A DNA stretch of 64,000 bases from Paenibacillus sp. J2TS4. GTDB lineage: Bacteria > Bacillota > Bacilli > Paenibacillales > NBRC-103111. The stretch covers positions 62,001 to 126,000 of the forward strand of contig NZ_BOSH01000003.1 of NCBI RefSeq assembly GCF_018403245.1, given 5' to 3'. The position numbers and the translations under genes were made by a program. This document shows, piece after piece, positions 29,138 to 37,799 of this stretch. Position 1 is the stretch's first letter, and every line of letters starts with the position of its first letter. The notes under the pieces are model-generated. The model made no database searches. It saw nothing but the letters and a program-made list of their open reading frames with translations, and was not told the DNA's origin.

Positions 29138-29728
29138 ATGGTCAATTTCATCTGGCTATTTTTTATCATTGCCGGCTTTATCGTAGCCGCATTCAACGGC
29201 AATATAGAAGCGGTGACTCAGGCTGTATTCGACGGGGCCAAGACCGGGGTGACCATCTGTATAGGCTTAATCAGCATTCTGGTTTTCTGGCTCGGAATGA
29301 TGAGGATCGCCGAGGATGCCGGCTTGTTGAAAATTCTGTCGCGTATGCTGAGGCCCGTCGTCCGCTTCCTGTTTCCCAGCATTCCCGACAATCATCCTGC
29401 GCTCGGATACATTATGTCCAATATGAGTGCCAATCTGCTCGGGTTAGGCAACGCGGCCACGCCGATGGGCATTAAAGCGATGCAGGAGCTGCAGAAGCTG
29501 AATCCCGATAAAGATTCGCCAACCCCGGCAATGGCGACCCTGCTTGCGCTCAATACAGCGAGCATTACGCTCATTCCGACGACGTTGATTGCGATCCGGC
29601 TTAATTATAATTCTGCGAATCCGGCTGAAATCGTCGGCACGACTTTGATGGCCACAGCCATTGCCACTGCGACGGCGATTATCGTCGATCGTTGGTACCG
29701 AAGCCGCATTGGCCCCAAATCATCTTGA
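29138..29728 (+). CDS. spmA: Spore maturation protein A
   Basis: Nucleoside-recognition (Gate) domain membrane protein of 196 residues with about four to five membrane segments. Signatures: FNGNIEAVTQAVFDGAKTGV near the N-terminus and NMSANLLGLGNAATPMGIKA near residue 88. With SpmB it is needed for spore core dehydration in Bacillus; the biochemical role is unknown. GGAGGGAATAG precedes the ATG. Confidence 0.93.
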   Translation: MVNFIWLFFIIAGFIVAAFNGNIEAVTQAVFDGAKTGVTICIGLISILVFWLGMMRIAEDAGLLKILSRMLRPVVRFLFPSIPDNHPALGYIMSNMSANLLGLGNAATPMGIKAMQELQKLNPDKDSPTPAMATLLALNTASITLIPTTLIAIRLNYNSANPAEIVGTTLMATAIATATAIIVDRWYRSRIGPKSS

Positions 29729-29742
29729 AAGGATGAGCCCTC

Positions 29743-30276
29743 GTGTATTCCTTCATTACCTTGATATCCGCCTGGTCGATTCCGGTCATCATTGCCTTCA
29801 TTCCATTATTTGCCGCCTATAAAAAGGTTCCGGTGTACGAATCGTTCGTCGAGGGGGCGAAGGACGGCTTTCAAACTGCGATATCCATCATTCCTCAGCT
29901 CGTCGGGATGATGGTGGCCATTTCTGTATTTCGCGCATCGGGCGCGATGGATCTGCTGATCAGCGCAATTCGTCCCGTTCTCGACTATGTTGGAGTACCC
30001 GGGGAAGTACTGCCGCTGGCGATTCTGCGACCGCTGACCGGATCGGGGTCGCTTGCTTACACCGCTGATTTGATCGGGCAGTTTGGACCGGATTCCATAA
30101 TCGGTCGGATAGCCTCAACGATCCAGGGCAGCACCGACACGACTTTGTACGTCTTGACGGTTTATTTTGGCGCGGTCGGCATCCGTAAAGCGGGATACGC
30201 GCTTAAAGTCGGCCTCATCTCGGATATCGTCGGTTTCCTCGCTTCTATCCTCATCTGTTATTTGGTGTTCGGGTGA
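29743..30276 (+). CDS. spmB: Spore maturation protein B
   Basis: Second Gate-domain protein, 177 residues, paralogous to SpmA. Membrane segments near 8-25, 48-68, 90-110, 130-150 and 160-176; conserved ESFVEGAKDGFQTAI near residue 29 and LRPLTGSGSLAYTADLI near 94. GTG start behind GAAAGGATGA. Starts 14 bases after spmA. Confidence 0.93.
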   Translation: MYSFITLISAWSIPVIIAFIPLFAAYKKVPVYESFVEGAKDGFQTAISIIPQLVGMMVAISVFRASGAMDLLISAIRPVLDYVGVPGEVLPLAILRPLTGSGSLAYTADLIGQFGPDSIIGRIASTIQGSTDTTLYVLTVYFGAVGIRKAGYALKVGLISDIVGFLASILICYLVFG

Positions 30277-30332
30277 CCCGGCTCATGCCGTTCTCATATA
30301 CTATTGCATTCCAACAACGAGAGGTGAACGGC

Positions 30333-30680
30333 ATGCCATCCTACTCGGGCATTATCATCCATCACTCCGTCTGCACAGCAATCAATGGCAAAGGCTATGA
30401 CTTTCTGGTGACAAAGAACGGCGACATTATCCCCTCATTCACCCCGACAGATCCTCAATTTATCCATATTTGTCTGGAAGGCGACTTCTCCCATACCGAA
30501 GCTTCCGAGCTGACTCCTCAGGTACGGCACCAATTATTTGTTGCCCAACGCCTCATTCTCCACCTGTATGATGATTTCGAATTTTCCTCCAAACGGCTGC
30601 ATGAGCATCACCTCTATTGCCCAGGTATTTATTTTCCATGGGACTCGCTTGTGATTTCACATCAGGATCGTTATCATTAG
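30333..30680 (+). CDS. Minimal amidase-2 (PGRP-like) domain protein
   Basis: 115 residues resembling the N-acetylmuramoyl-L-alanine amidase type 2 fold. IIIHHSVCT at residues 7-15 supplies a zinc histidine, GYDFLVTKNGDI (21-32) matches the conserved strand, IHICLEGDFS (44-53) matches the IGICLVGDF block, and RLHEHHLYCPGIYFPW (88-103) gives the second histidine and the cysteine ligand. The usual HxxGxN stretch between the second and third blocks is much shortened. No signal peptide or wall-binding domain. GAGAGGTG lies 6 bases before the ATG. Inserted between spmB and rluB, which adjoin in Bacillus. A cytoplasmic or mother-cell role is possible. Confidence 0.7.
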   Translation: MPSYSGIIIHHSVCTAINGKGYDFLVTKNGDIIPSFTPTDPQFIHICLEGDFSHTEASELTPQVRHQLFVAQRLILHLYDDFEFSSKRLHEHHLYCPGIYFPWDSLVISHQDRYH

Positions 30681-30699
30681 TTTTGAGGTGAAGGCGAAC

Positions 30700-31446
30700 A
30701 TGGAAAGATTGCAGAAAGTGCTAGCCCAAGCGGGCGTAGCTTCCAGAAGAAAATGTGAAGAATACATTACAGCCGGCAGGGTGGAGGTTAACGACGTTGT
30801 CGTAACCAATCTGGGCGTAAAAGTGGACCCGCAGCAAGACGAAATCAAAGTAGACGGCCGTGCGATTAATCTCCAGAAAAAGATTTACCTGCTTTTTAAT
30901 AAACCTAAAGGAGTCATCACAAGCGTCAAGGATCCGAAGGGCCGTAAGGTGGTGACCGATTACTTAACTAACATCAAGGAGCGGGTTTATCCTGTCGGAA
31001 GATTGGATTATGATACCGAGGGGCTGCTGCTCCTGACCAACGACGGGGAATTTGCTAATTTGTTGACTCATCCGAAATATCACCTGCCGAGGACCTATCT
31101 GGCCACGGTTAAAGGGGTCCCGCACGGGACGGTATTGGAGAAGCTGCAGAATGGGATCGAACTGGAGGATGGGCTGACCGCCCCGGCAGAAGTCGAATAT
31201 TACGATATGGATCCGGACAAAAAACAAACCGTTATCTCGATTACGATATATGAAGGCCGAAACCGCCAGGTACGACGAATGTTCGAGGCGGTTCATTTTC
31301 CTGTGCTCAAATTAAAGAGAGTGCAATTCGGATCGATCTCCTTATCGGGTCTGCCGCGAGGGAAATACCGAGTGCTGGACAAGCAGGAGGTAGACGCTTT
31401 AATAGCGGCGGCCCTACGGTCACACAATGTTCAAAATAGTAAATAA
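30700..31446 (+). CDS. rluB: Ribosomal large-subunit pseudouridine synthase B
   Basis: RsuA/RluB family, 248 residues. S4-type RNA-binding domain at 1-60 (MERLQKVLAQAGVASRRKCE), catalytic domain with the aspartate in PVGRLDYDTEGLLLLTNDG near residue 95, and GRNRQVRRMFEAV near 187. Start at the ATG at 30700 behind GAGGTGAAGG. In Bacillus the same gene (ypuL) lies between spmB and resA. Confidence 0.9.
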   Translation: MERLQKVLAQAGVASRRKCEEYITAGRVEVNDVVVTNLGVKVDPQQDEIKVDGRAINLQKKIYLLFNKPKGVITSVKDPKGRKVVTDYLTNIKERVYPVGRLDYDTEGLLLLTNDGEFANLLTHPKYHLPRTYLATVKGVPHGTVLEKLQNGIELEDGLTAPAEVEYYDMDPDKKQTVISITIYEGRNRQVRRMFEAVHFPVLKLKRVQFGSISLSGLPRGKYRVLDKQEVDALIAAALRSHNVQNSK

Positions 31447-31522
31447 GAGGTTCCCTTTAGATTAGTTATAATTAGGGATGGGTAAGCGAAACGATCTTTA
31501 TTGCAGGATGAAGGTGATCATT

Positions 31523-32053
31523 TTGGGAAAATATAGAAAGTGGATGCAGATCACTATTTTGAGCGCTCTTCTTGTTCTCGGGGGGTGGACCGTTTACTCC
31601 GCTATGGATAACAGTCAGGAAAAAGCCCGTCCCGGCGGTCCCGCCCCTCATTTCAAGCTGTTTGATTTGGAGGGGAAGGCACAGCGACTCGAAGACTGGA
31701 AAGGAAAGCCCGTCGTTGTGAACTTCTGGGCCACCTATTGTCCCCCTTGCCGGGAAGAAATGCCCGATTTGCAAAAGCAATACGAGAAATGGGCGGCCTC
31801 CGGCGTTATCATTGTCGGGGTTAACGTAGGGGAGAGCAAGGTTACGGCGCAAAGCTTCATTAAGCAGGCTAACGTAACTTTTCCGATTTTGCTGGACAGT
31901 GAAGAAATGATCCGCAAGCAATACGGAGTGACCGAATATCCTTCCACTGTATTTATTAGAGCGGACGGGACGATTGAGCAAATCAAGGTGGGAATGATGG
32001 ATGAGGCTTTCATTGAGCAAAGTGTGTCCAAGCTGGTTGCGTCGGCGCCATGA
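31523..32053 (+). CDS. resA: Thiol-disulfide oxidoreductase ResA
   Basis: Membrane-anchored extracytoplasmic thioredoxin that reduces apocytochrome c before haem attachment. N-terminal anchor at about 8-26; thioredoxin fold with active site C73-PP-C76 in FWATYCPPCREE; cis-proline region YPSTVFI near 138. A TTG start at 31523 is favoured by GAAGGTGAT upstream and gives 176 residues (Bacillus 179). An ATG at 31508 is in frame with a weaker SD. First of resA-resB-resC. Confidence 0.93.
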   Translation: MGKYRKWMQITILSALLVLGGWTVYSAMDNSQEKARPGGPAPHFKLFDLEGKAQRLEDWKGKPVVVNFWATYCPPCREEMPDLQKQYEKWAASGVIIVGVNVGESKVTAQSFIKQANVTFPILLDSEEMIRKQYGVTEYPSTVFIRADGTIEQIKVGMMDEAFIEQSVSKLVASAP

Positions 32054-32132
32054 CAGCCTGTTTCGAAGCGGACGTCCTATTAATCTGGAGAAGGAAGCGG
32101 ATCATCATGCGGCTTCCGGGAGGTGACATCAG

Positions 32133-33815
32133 GTGATAGAAAATACTAAATGTGAGTGCGGTCACCAGAATCATCTGGGGACCGTACTTTGTGAGTCTTG
32201 CGGCAAGCCTTTGTTCGACGAGGAAGGCAGCGCGCCGCTGGAGATGAGATACGACGGTGTAGCGCGCCGATCGCAGCGAAGAAATCCGTCATGGATTGAC
32301 CGGATCTGGAGTTTTTTCTCTTCGGTTAAGGTAGCCGTTTATTTGATTTTGATTACTTTGGTTTTATCTATACTGGGAACGGTTTATCCGCAGGAAAATA
32401 CTTTTATCAATTTCGATCCTTCCACGTATTACAAGGAAAACTACGGTACGCTCGGCCATATTTATTATTTGCTGGGGCTGTCCCACACGTATGAATCGTG
32501 GTGGTTTATTACATTGCTGTTTATGATCGGGACCTCCCTTGTCGTTTGTAGTCTTGACCGGGTTCTGCCGCTCTACAGAGCTCTCAGCAAGCAGAAGATT
32601 CGCAAGCATCTTATTTTTATTAAACGGCAAAAGGTTTCCTACACGGCCCCCCTGCCGATAGAGCCTGAGGATCAGGCCGGAGCCCAGGAATGGATTAACC
32701 AAATGGCTGCGCTGCTGCGTAAAAAAAGATACCGGGTGCACACGGAAGATACAGCGTTAATGGCGGAAAAATACCGCTTCAGCCGTTGGGGGCCTTATAT
32801 TCTCCATATTGGTCTCATTATCTTCTTGTTAGCGGTCCTCATGCGGGGAATCCCGGGTTGGCACATGGATAAATATATGGGTTTTCTGGAGGGACAGACC
32901 GTTCGGATTCCGGACACCCCTTATTATTTTAAGAATGAGAAATTTACGGTTGAATTTTATGATCCGGAGGAAATGACCGACGAGTTCCGGGCCAAGGATC
33001 TCAATGTATACAAACATTTTGAGACCAAAGCGGTCTTATATGAATGCACCGCCAACTGTGACGATGATCCGTTGGCCAAGCCGACGCTGCATGAGGTTCA
33101 CCGGCAGGATATTATCGTCAACAAGCCATTGCAATATAAGGATCTGCTTGTCTATCAGTTTGATTTTGCCCAGACTCCTACCCTGTTATCGGTAAAGCCT
33201 TCGATTACGAATAAAAAAACCGGGGAAACGTTTGGGCCCATCGAATTGTCGATGCTGGAGCCCGAGACGAGCTATGATGCGGGTCCTTATCATCTGGAGG
33301 TGAAAGGGTATTTCCCTGATTTTGGTCTGGACGAAAGCGGGTCTCCGGTTTCATTGTCTCCTAATCCCAATCAACCCGCATTTATCTTTACGATTACCGG
33401 ACCGGATTTGAAGCCGGATGGAGAAGTGTTCATTTATTTTCCGCGTCAAGTAGACAAGGCCACCTTCCGTCAGGATGATATTAACGGGGAAGTGGCTCAA
33501 AAAATAGAGATTGCCGCAGGTTCTATGGAAAATGTGGAAATCGCCGAATTTACCAGCTACTTGAACATTCGTGTAGATAAAGCTATTCCTTATATTTGGA
33601 TAGCTTCCGCTATCTCGATGATCGGTCTAATCATGAACTTTTATTGGCAGCATCGCCGGGTTTGGATCCGTATCGATGGCCGGGAACTGAATCTGGGGGC
33701 TCATACGAATAAGAATTGGATCGGGCTGCGCAACGAAGTGGCCCAAGCCCTTACGCAGAGCGGAGTATCTGCCGACTCGAAATCGCTAGAAACATATGGA
33801 GGGAAGAAATCTTGA
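32133..33815 (+). CDS. resB: Cytochrome c biogenesis protein ResB
   Basis: Haem-handling partner of ResC in system II cytochrome c maturation. The N-terminus has two cysteine pairs (CECGHQNHLGTVLCESCG, residues 7-24), a zinc-ribbon-like cap. Membrane segments near 65-85, 120-140 and 230-250 surround a large extracytoplasmic domain, with a last segment near 485-505. 560 residues. GTG start behind GGGAGGTGA. Its TGA stop overlaps the TTG start of resC. Confidence 0.92.
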   Translation: MIENTKCECGHQNHLGTVLCESCGKPLFDEEGSAPLEMRYDGVARRSQRRNPSWIDRIWSFFSSVKVAVYLILITLVLSILGTVYPQENTFINFDPSTYYKENYGTLGHIYYLLGLSHTYESWWFITLLFMIGTSLVVCSLDRVLPLYRALSKQKIRKHLIFIKRQKVSYTAPLPIEPEDQAGAQEWINQMAALLRKKRYRVHTEDTALMAEKYRFSRWGPYILHIGLIIFLLAVLMRGIPGWHMDKYMGFLEGQTVRIPDTPYYFKNEKFTVEFYDPEEMTDEFRAKDLNVYKHFETKAVLYECTANCDDDPLAKPTLHEVHRQDIIVNKPLQYKDLLVYQFDFAQTPTLLSVKPSITNKKTGETFGPIELSMLEPETSYDAGPYHLEVKGYFPDFGLDESGSPVSLSPNPNQPAFIFTITGPDLKPDGEVFIYFPRQVDKATFRQDDINGEVAQKIEIAAGSMENVEIAEFTSYLNIRVDKAIPYIWIASAISMIGLIMNFYWQHRRVWIRIDGRELNLGAHTNKNWIGLRNEVAQALTQSGVSADSKSLETYGGKKS

Positions 33816-35083
33816 GCCAATTATTAGATACTATTAGCTCATACAGCGGAACCTACCTGCTGATTGCCTTCGTCCTTTATTCCGTCGCCTTTATCCTGTT
33901 TGTTACCGGTTTGACGGGGAAAAAATGGAGCGGACGCAGCCCGGAAGAGAATTCTCGAATCTGGGGCAAGCGAGGGTTCATCGTTACGGTTATCGGACTG
34001 GCTATGCATTTGCTGTTTTTCTTTACCCGGTGGTATGCCTCGGGGCATATCCCGACGAGCAATATGTATGAGTTTATGACTTGTTTGGCGATGATGATCA
34101 TATTGGCCTTTGTCGTCGTTTATCTGATTTATAAAAAAACGGTTATCGGGGCATTCGCCGTTCCTGTAGGCATCGTGATTCTGGCCTATGCTTCCATCTT
34201 TCCGCGGGAGATTCAGCCTCTGATTCCGGCCCTGCAAAGCTACTGGCTGGCTATTCACGTTACCATGGCTTCCCTCGGTGACGCTTTCTTCGCGGTAGCC
34301 TTCGCGGGAGGCTTGATGCATCTTGTAAGAACGGTTGATTTTAGCTCGGAAACGAAGGTCGGCCGTTGGGAGAGAAGAGGGGTCGAGCTGTCTATCTTTT
34401 CCCTCGTTATGATTATCGCCTTTGTCGGAGCTACATTCGGCTTCAATGCCGCCGGCTACAAAGCTGAATTTTCCAAGACAGAGATTACGATTGAAGCCGG
34501 TGTGGAGAAGGAGACACTCAAGAAGGAAACCTACGTGCTGCCGCCGATTGTGAAGCCGTACGGAATGGAAACTGTTGAGATGAAGCCGTTTCTCGGAATG
34601 AAAAAACCATTATTCAGCACTCCGTCCTGGATGAACGGCAAGGATGCCGGACGTAAATTCAACACGGTAATTTGGTCGGTTATCGCTGGATTGATCCTGT
34701 ATGGAATTCTGCGGCTTATTATCCGCAAGCCGATCGGTGAGGCCATCTCACCCGCGTTAAGCAGCCTGGATCCGGACGATCTCGATGAAATCAGCTATCG
34801 GGCGGTAGCGATCGGATATCCTATCTTTACATTAGGCGCGTTGATTTTTGCAATGATCTGGGCCCATGAAGCTTGGGGCCGATTCTGGGGATGGGACCCG
34901 AAGGAAGTGTGGGCTCTTATTACCTGGTTATTCTATGCTGCTTACCTGCATTTGCGGTTATCCAAAGGGTGGCAAGGAAAGCGCTCGTCCTGGATGGCGG
35001 TTATCGGCTTCATCGTAGTAGTATTTACACTCGTAGGGGTTAATCTGATTATCGCGGGACTTCACTCGTACGCCGGTGTATAA
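33812..35083 (+). CDS. resC: Cytochrome c biogenesis protein ResC (CcsA)
   Basis: Haem lyase and transport subunit of system II. Polytopic, about eight membrane segments, 423 residues. The haem-binding WWD-type motif is WGRFWGWDPKEVWALITW near residue 355; conserved histidines are near 150 (WLAIHVTMAS), 350 (WAHEAW) and 415. TTG start overlapping the resB stop (TTGA), with GGAGGGAAG upstream. Confidence 0.93.
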   Translation: MSQLLDTISSYSGTYLLIAFVLYSVAFILFVTGLTGKKWSGRSPEENSRIWGKRGFIVTVIGLAMHLLFFFTRWYASGHIPTSNMYEFMTCLAMMIILAFVVVYLIYKKTVIGAFAVPVGIVILAYASIFPREIQPLIPALQSYWLAIHVTMASLGDAFFAVAFAGGLMHLVRTVDFSSETKVGRWERRGVELSIFSLVMIIAFVGATFGFNAAGYKAEFSKTEITIEAGVEKETLKKETYVLPPIVKPYGMETVEMKPFLGMKKPLFSTPSWMNGKDAGRKFNTVIWSVIAGLILYGILRLIIRKPIGEAISPALSSLDPDDLDEISYRAVAIGYPIFTLGALIFAMIWAHEAWGRFWGWDPKEVWALITWLFYAAYLHLRLSKGWQGKRSSWMAVIGFIVVVFTLVGVNLIIAGLHSYAGV

Positions 35084-35149
35084 TTAGATAGAGAGAAGTT
35101 ACGGCCGCTTCCGAGAGGCCAATGATTATGACAGGAGGAGTGAGAATCG

Positions 35150-35866
35150 ATGTCAGACGCACAAACAACGATTCTTGTCGTCGACGACGAAGAACGGATT
35201 CGCCGTCTTCTGAGAATGTACTTGGAGAAAGAAGGATATCAAATTGATGAAGCGGAGAACGGAGAGATCGCTCTGCAGAAAGCGATCGACCGCGATTATG
35301 ATCTGATTATGCTCGATTTAATGCTTCCGGGCATCGACGGTATTGAGGTCTGCTCCCGGCTTCGTCAGGTCAAGGCGACCCCGGTTATAATGCTGACTGC
35401 CAAAGGGGAAGAGGCCAACAGAGTACAGGGGTTTGAGGTGGGTACGGATGATTATGTAGTTAAACCGTTCAGCCCGCGCGAGGTCATCTATCGGGTGAAG
35501 GCCATTCTGCGCCGTTCGTCGGCAACGGCCTATCTGTCCAAGGATGCGAATTCCAGCAATAATATCGTCTTCCCGCATCTGGTCATCGAACACGATGCAC
35601 ATCGGGTGACGGCGGGTGGACAAGAGGTGACCTTGACTCCTAAAGAGTACGAGCTGCTGCATTATTTGGCGATTTCGCCGGACAAAGTGTTTTCTCGTGA
35701 AGAACTGCTGAAGGATGTCTGGAATTATGAATTTTTTGGAGACTTGCGCACCGTAGATACTCATGTGAAGAGATTGCGGGAGAAGCTGAACAAAGTATCT
35801 GCGGAAGCCGCTTCCATGATCACTACGGTTTGGGGCGTAGGTTATAAGCTAGAGGTGCCTAAATAG
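35150..35866 (+). CDS. resD: Response regulator ResD
   Basis: OmpR-family regulator of aerobic and anaerobic respiration and cytochrome maturation. Receiver domain with acidic pocket VVDDEE, phosphorylated aspartate D56 (IMLDLMLPG), MLTAKGEE and VVKPFSPRE; C-terminal winged helix with LTPKEYELL, DVWNYEFFGD and TVDTHVKRLREKL. 238 residues. Stop overlaps the resE start. It probably controls resABC and perhaps hmp. Confidence 0.95.
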   Translation: MSDAQTTILVVDDEERIRRLLRMYLEKEGYQIDEAENGEIALQKAIDRDYDLIMLDLMLPGIDGIEVCSRLRQVKATPVIMLTAKGEEANRVQGFEVGTDDYVVKPFSPREVIYRVKAILRRSSATAYLSKDANSSNNIVFPHLVIEHDAHRVTAGGQEVTLTPKEYELLHYLAISPDKVFSREELLKDVWNYEFFGDLRTVDTHVKRLREKLNKVSAEAASMITTVWGVGYKLEVPK

Positions 35867-37698
35867 TGTTTATTTTCAACAGTGTGGTGGGCAAGCTCTG
35901 GATGACGATTATCGGATTGGTCGCGGTTGTCCTGATCAGTCTTGGCCTTTTTCTATTTCAATATATCGACAGGAGTATCCCCAATGTCAGAAATCAGGAG
36001 GATAACCTGCTGAAGCTTGCAACTAAAATCGCGTCAGAGGCTCCGGCCCACCATAATGACAATCCCTATTTTGAGGCGCTCACAGAGCTGCTGGAAACCC
36101 AGGATGCCGGAATGAAGCTCCTGGATCGGGGCGCCGTTCATCTGGAAGACCCGCTGTTTGTGGCGGGGGATAAAGTAATAACGGTAAGTGAAGTAATCAG
36201 CGATAAGGAATTGGCTTCCGTATTTGCGGGAGAGACCATTCGCGAGCGCTTCTCGGTATCGATGAATCCATGGCATGGCGGGTACGTGTATGTCGCCATG
36301 CCTTTGTATGCCGAGGGGGAAACCGAGCCCTATAATGCCATGATTGTCTTTCAATCGATGCAGTCGATTGAGGATACACAGATCTATGTCAAGCGGCTAT
36401 TTGCGCTTGTTTCGTTAATGGGCTTTTTGCTGACGACCTTTTTTGCCTTTTTTTTAATTACGCGAATTACCAGACCGTTAACCAGTTTGAAAAAAGCGGC
36501 CGATTCGATTACGCACGGCCAATATGATAAAAGAGTTCCGCTCGTGTCTAACGATGAAATCGGAGAGTTAACGCAAACCTTCAACCTGATGGCCGATCGG
36601 CTGCAGGGGACGATCAAGGATCTCAATCATGAGAAGCAAAACCTGGCCAGTGTTCTCCACAGTATGGAAGATGCGGTCATTTCGTTCGATCCTGAAGGAA
36701 ATATCATTTTTATTAATCCTCATGGAGAGAAAATGCTGGAGGATTGGAACGGGCTGGACTGGGAAGAAACCGAAGAAGAGGAAGCAAGCGGTCTGTATAA
36801 AGGACAAATTCCCGATCCTCTGCGCCAATTATTCGAAGGGGTTGTGAAAGAAACCAAAGGAATCAGCTCCAGGCTACACGTGAAGAACGGAGTGTATTCC
36901 GTCGTTATGGCTCCATTGTACTCCGAAGACCAAGTGCGGGGGGTCGTGGCTGTTATTAGGGATGTTACGGAAGAGACCCGCTTGGAGAAGCTCCGCACGG
37001 ATTTCGTCGCCAACGTATCCCATGAGCTGCGGACGCCAATATCGATGCTTCAGGGATACAGCGAGGCGCTGGTGGACGATATTGTTACTTCGCCTGAAGA
37101 CCGCAAGGAGCTGGCGCAGGTCATCCATGACGAATCGCTCAGAATGGGCCGGCTGGTCAAGGACTTGCTTGATCTGGCGAGAATGGAAAACGGCCATATG
37201 GATTTGAACCTGCGGGAAGTGAACATTACCGAGCTGATCCGCAGGGCGCAGCGTAAATTCATTGTGTTGTCCAAGGAACAGGGAATCCGTCTGGAGACAG
37301 ACCTGCATTGTGATGATTTGGTGCTTCATCGGGCGGATGAAGACCGGCTGGAGCAGGTATTGACGAACCTGCTGGATAACGCCATTCGCCATACGTCGGC
37401 CGGGTCCAGTATAAATATCTGCTGCGACCAGGTGGAATACTTAAAAGCTCCCGCCGTTCGTATTCAGGTAGCAGATGAAGGAGAGGGGATACCTCCCGAC
37501 GAGATTCCCTATATCTTTGAACGATTCTACAAGGCGGACAAGGCTCGCACGCGAGGAGCGGCAGGGGGGACCGGTCTTGGTCTCGCTATTGTCAAAAACA
37601 TTGTCGATGCGCATCGAGGAGCCATTTCGGCTACAAGCACCATCGGACAAGGGACGACTTTTTCCATCCTCCTTCCGCTTGAAGCGGAACCTAATTAA
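35866..37698 (+). CDS. resE: Sensor histidine kinase ResE
   Basis: Membrane sensor kinase for ResD, 610 residues. Two membrane segments (about 10-32 and 182-205) enclose an extracytoplasmic sensing domain. A HAMP domain follows (about 205-258), then a PAS domain near 265-375. The H-box has H386 in SHELRTP, and the ATP-binding N, G1, F and G2 boxes lie near 510-600 (DNAIRHTS, VADEGEGIP, YIFERFYK, GGTGLGLAIV). GTG start with AGAGGTG upstream inside resD. Confidence 0.95.
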   Translation: MFIFNSVVGKLWMTIIGLVAVVLISLGLFLFQYIDRSIPNVRNQEDNLLKLATKIASEAPAHHNDNPYFEALTELLETQDAGMKLLDRGAVHLEDPLFVAGDKVITVSEVISDKELASVFAGETIRERFSVSMNPWHGGYVYVAMPLYAEGETEPYNAMIVFQSMQSIEDTQIYVKRLFALVSLMGFLLTTFFAFFLITRITRPLTSLKKAADSITHGQYDKRVPLVSNDEIGELTQTFNLMADRLQGTIKDLNHEKQNLASVLHSMEDAVISFDPEGNIIFINPHGEKMLEDWNGLDWEETEEEEASGLYKGQIPDPLRQLFEGVVKETKGISSRLHVKNGVYSVVMAPLYSEDQVRGVVAVIRDVTEETRLEKLRTDFVANVSHELRTPISMLQGYSEALVDDIVTSPEDRKELAQVIHDESLRMGRLVKDLLDLARMENGHMDLNLREVNITELIRRAQRKFIVLSKEQGIRLETDLHCDDLVLHRADEDRLEQVLTNLLDNAIRHTSAGSSINICCDQVEYLKAPAVRIQVADEGEGIPPDEIPYIFERFYKADKARTRGAAGGTGLGLAIVKNIVDAHRGAISATSTIGQGTTFSILLPLEAEPN

Positions 37699-37743
37699 CT
37701 CAAACAGGCTTCTTCCCATAGCGGGAAGAAGCCTGTTTGAGTT
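37697..37743. terminator. Long perfect hairpin between resE and serA
   Basis: Perfect 21-bp arms (37697-37717 and 37723-37743) with a 5-base loop start at the resE stop codon. Neither side has a clear T-run, so an intrinsic terminator is likely but not textbook; it may stop both convergent genes or protect RNA 3' ends. Confidence 0.65.
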
Positions 37744-37799
37744 AAAATTGTTGAAAAAACGAGAGAAATCTTGTTGTACGTGAAACATTGAACTCTCCC

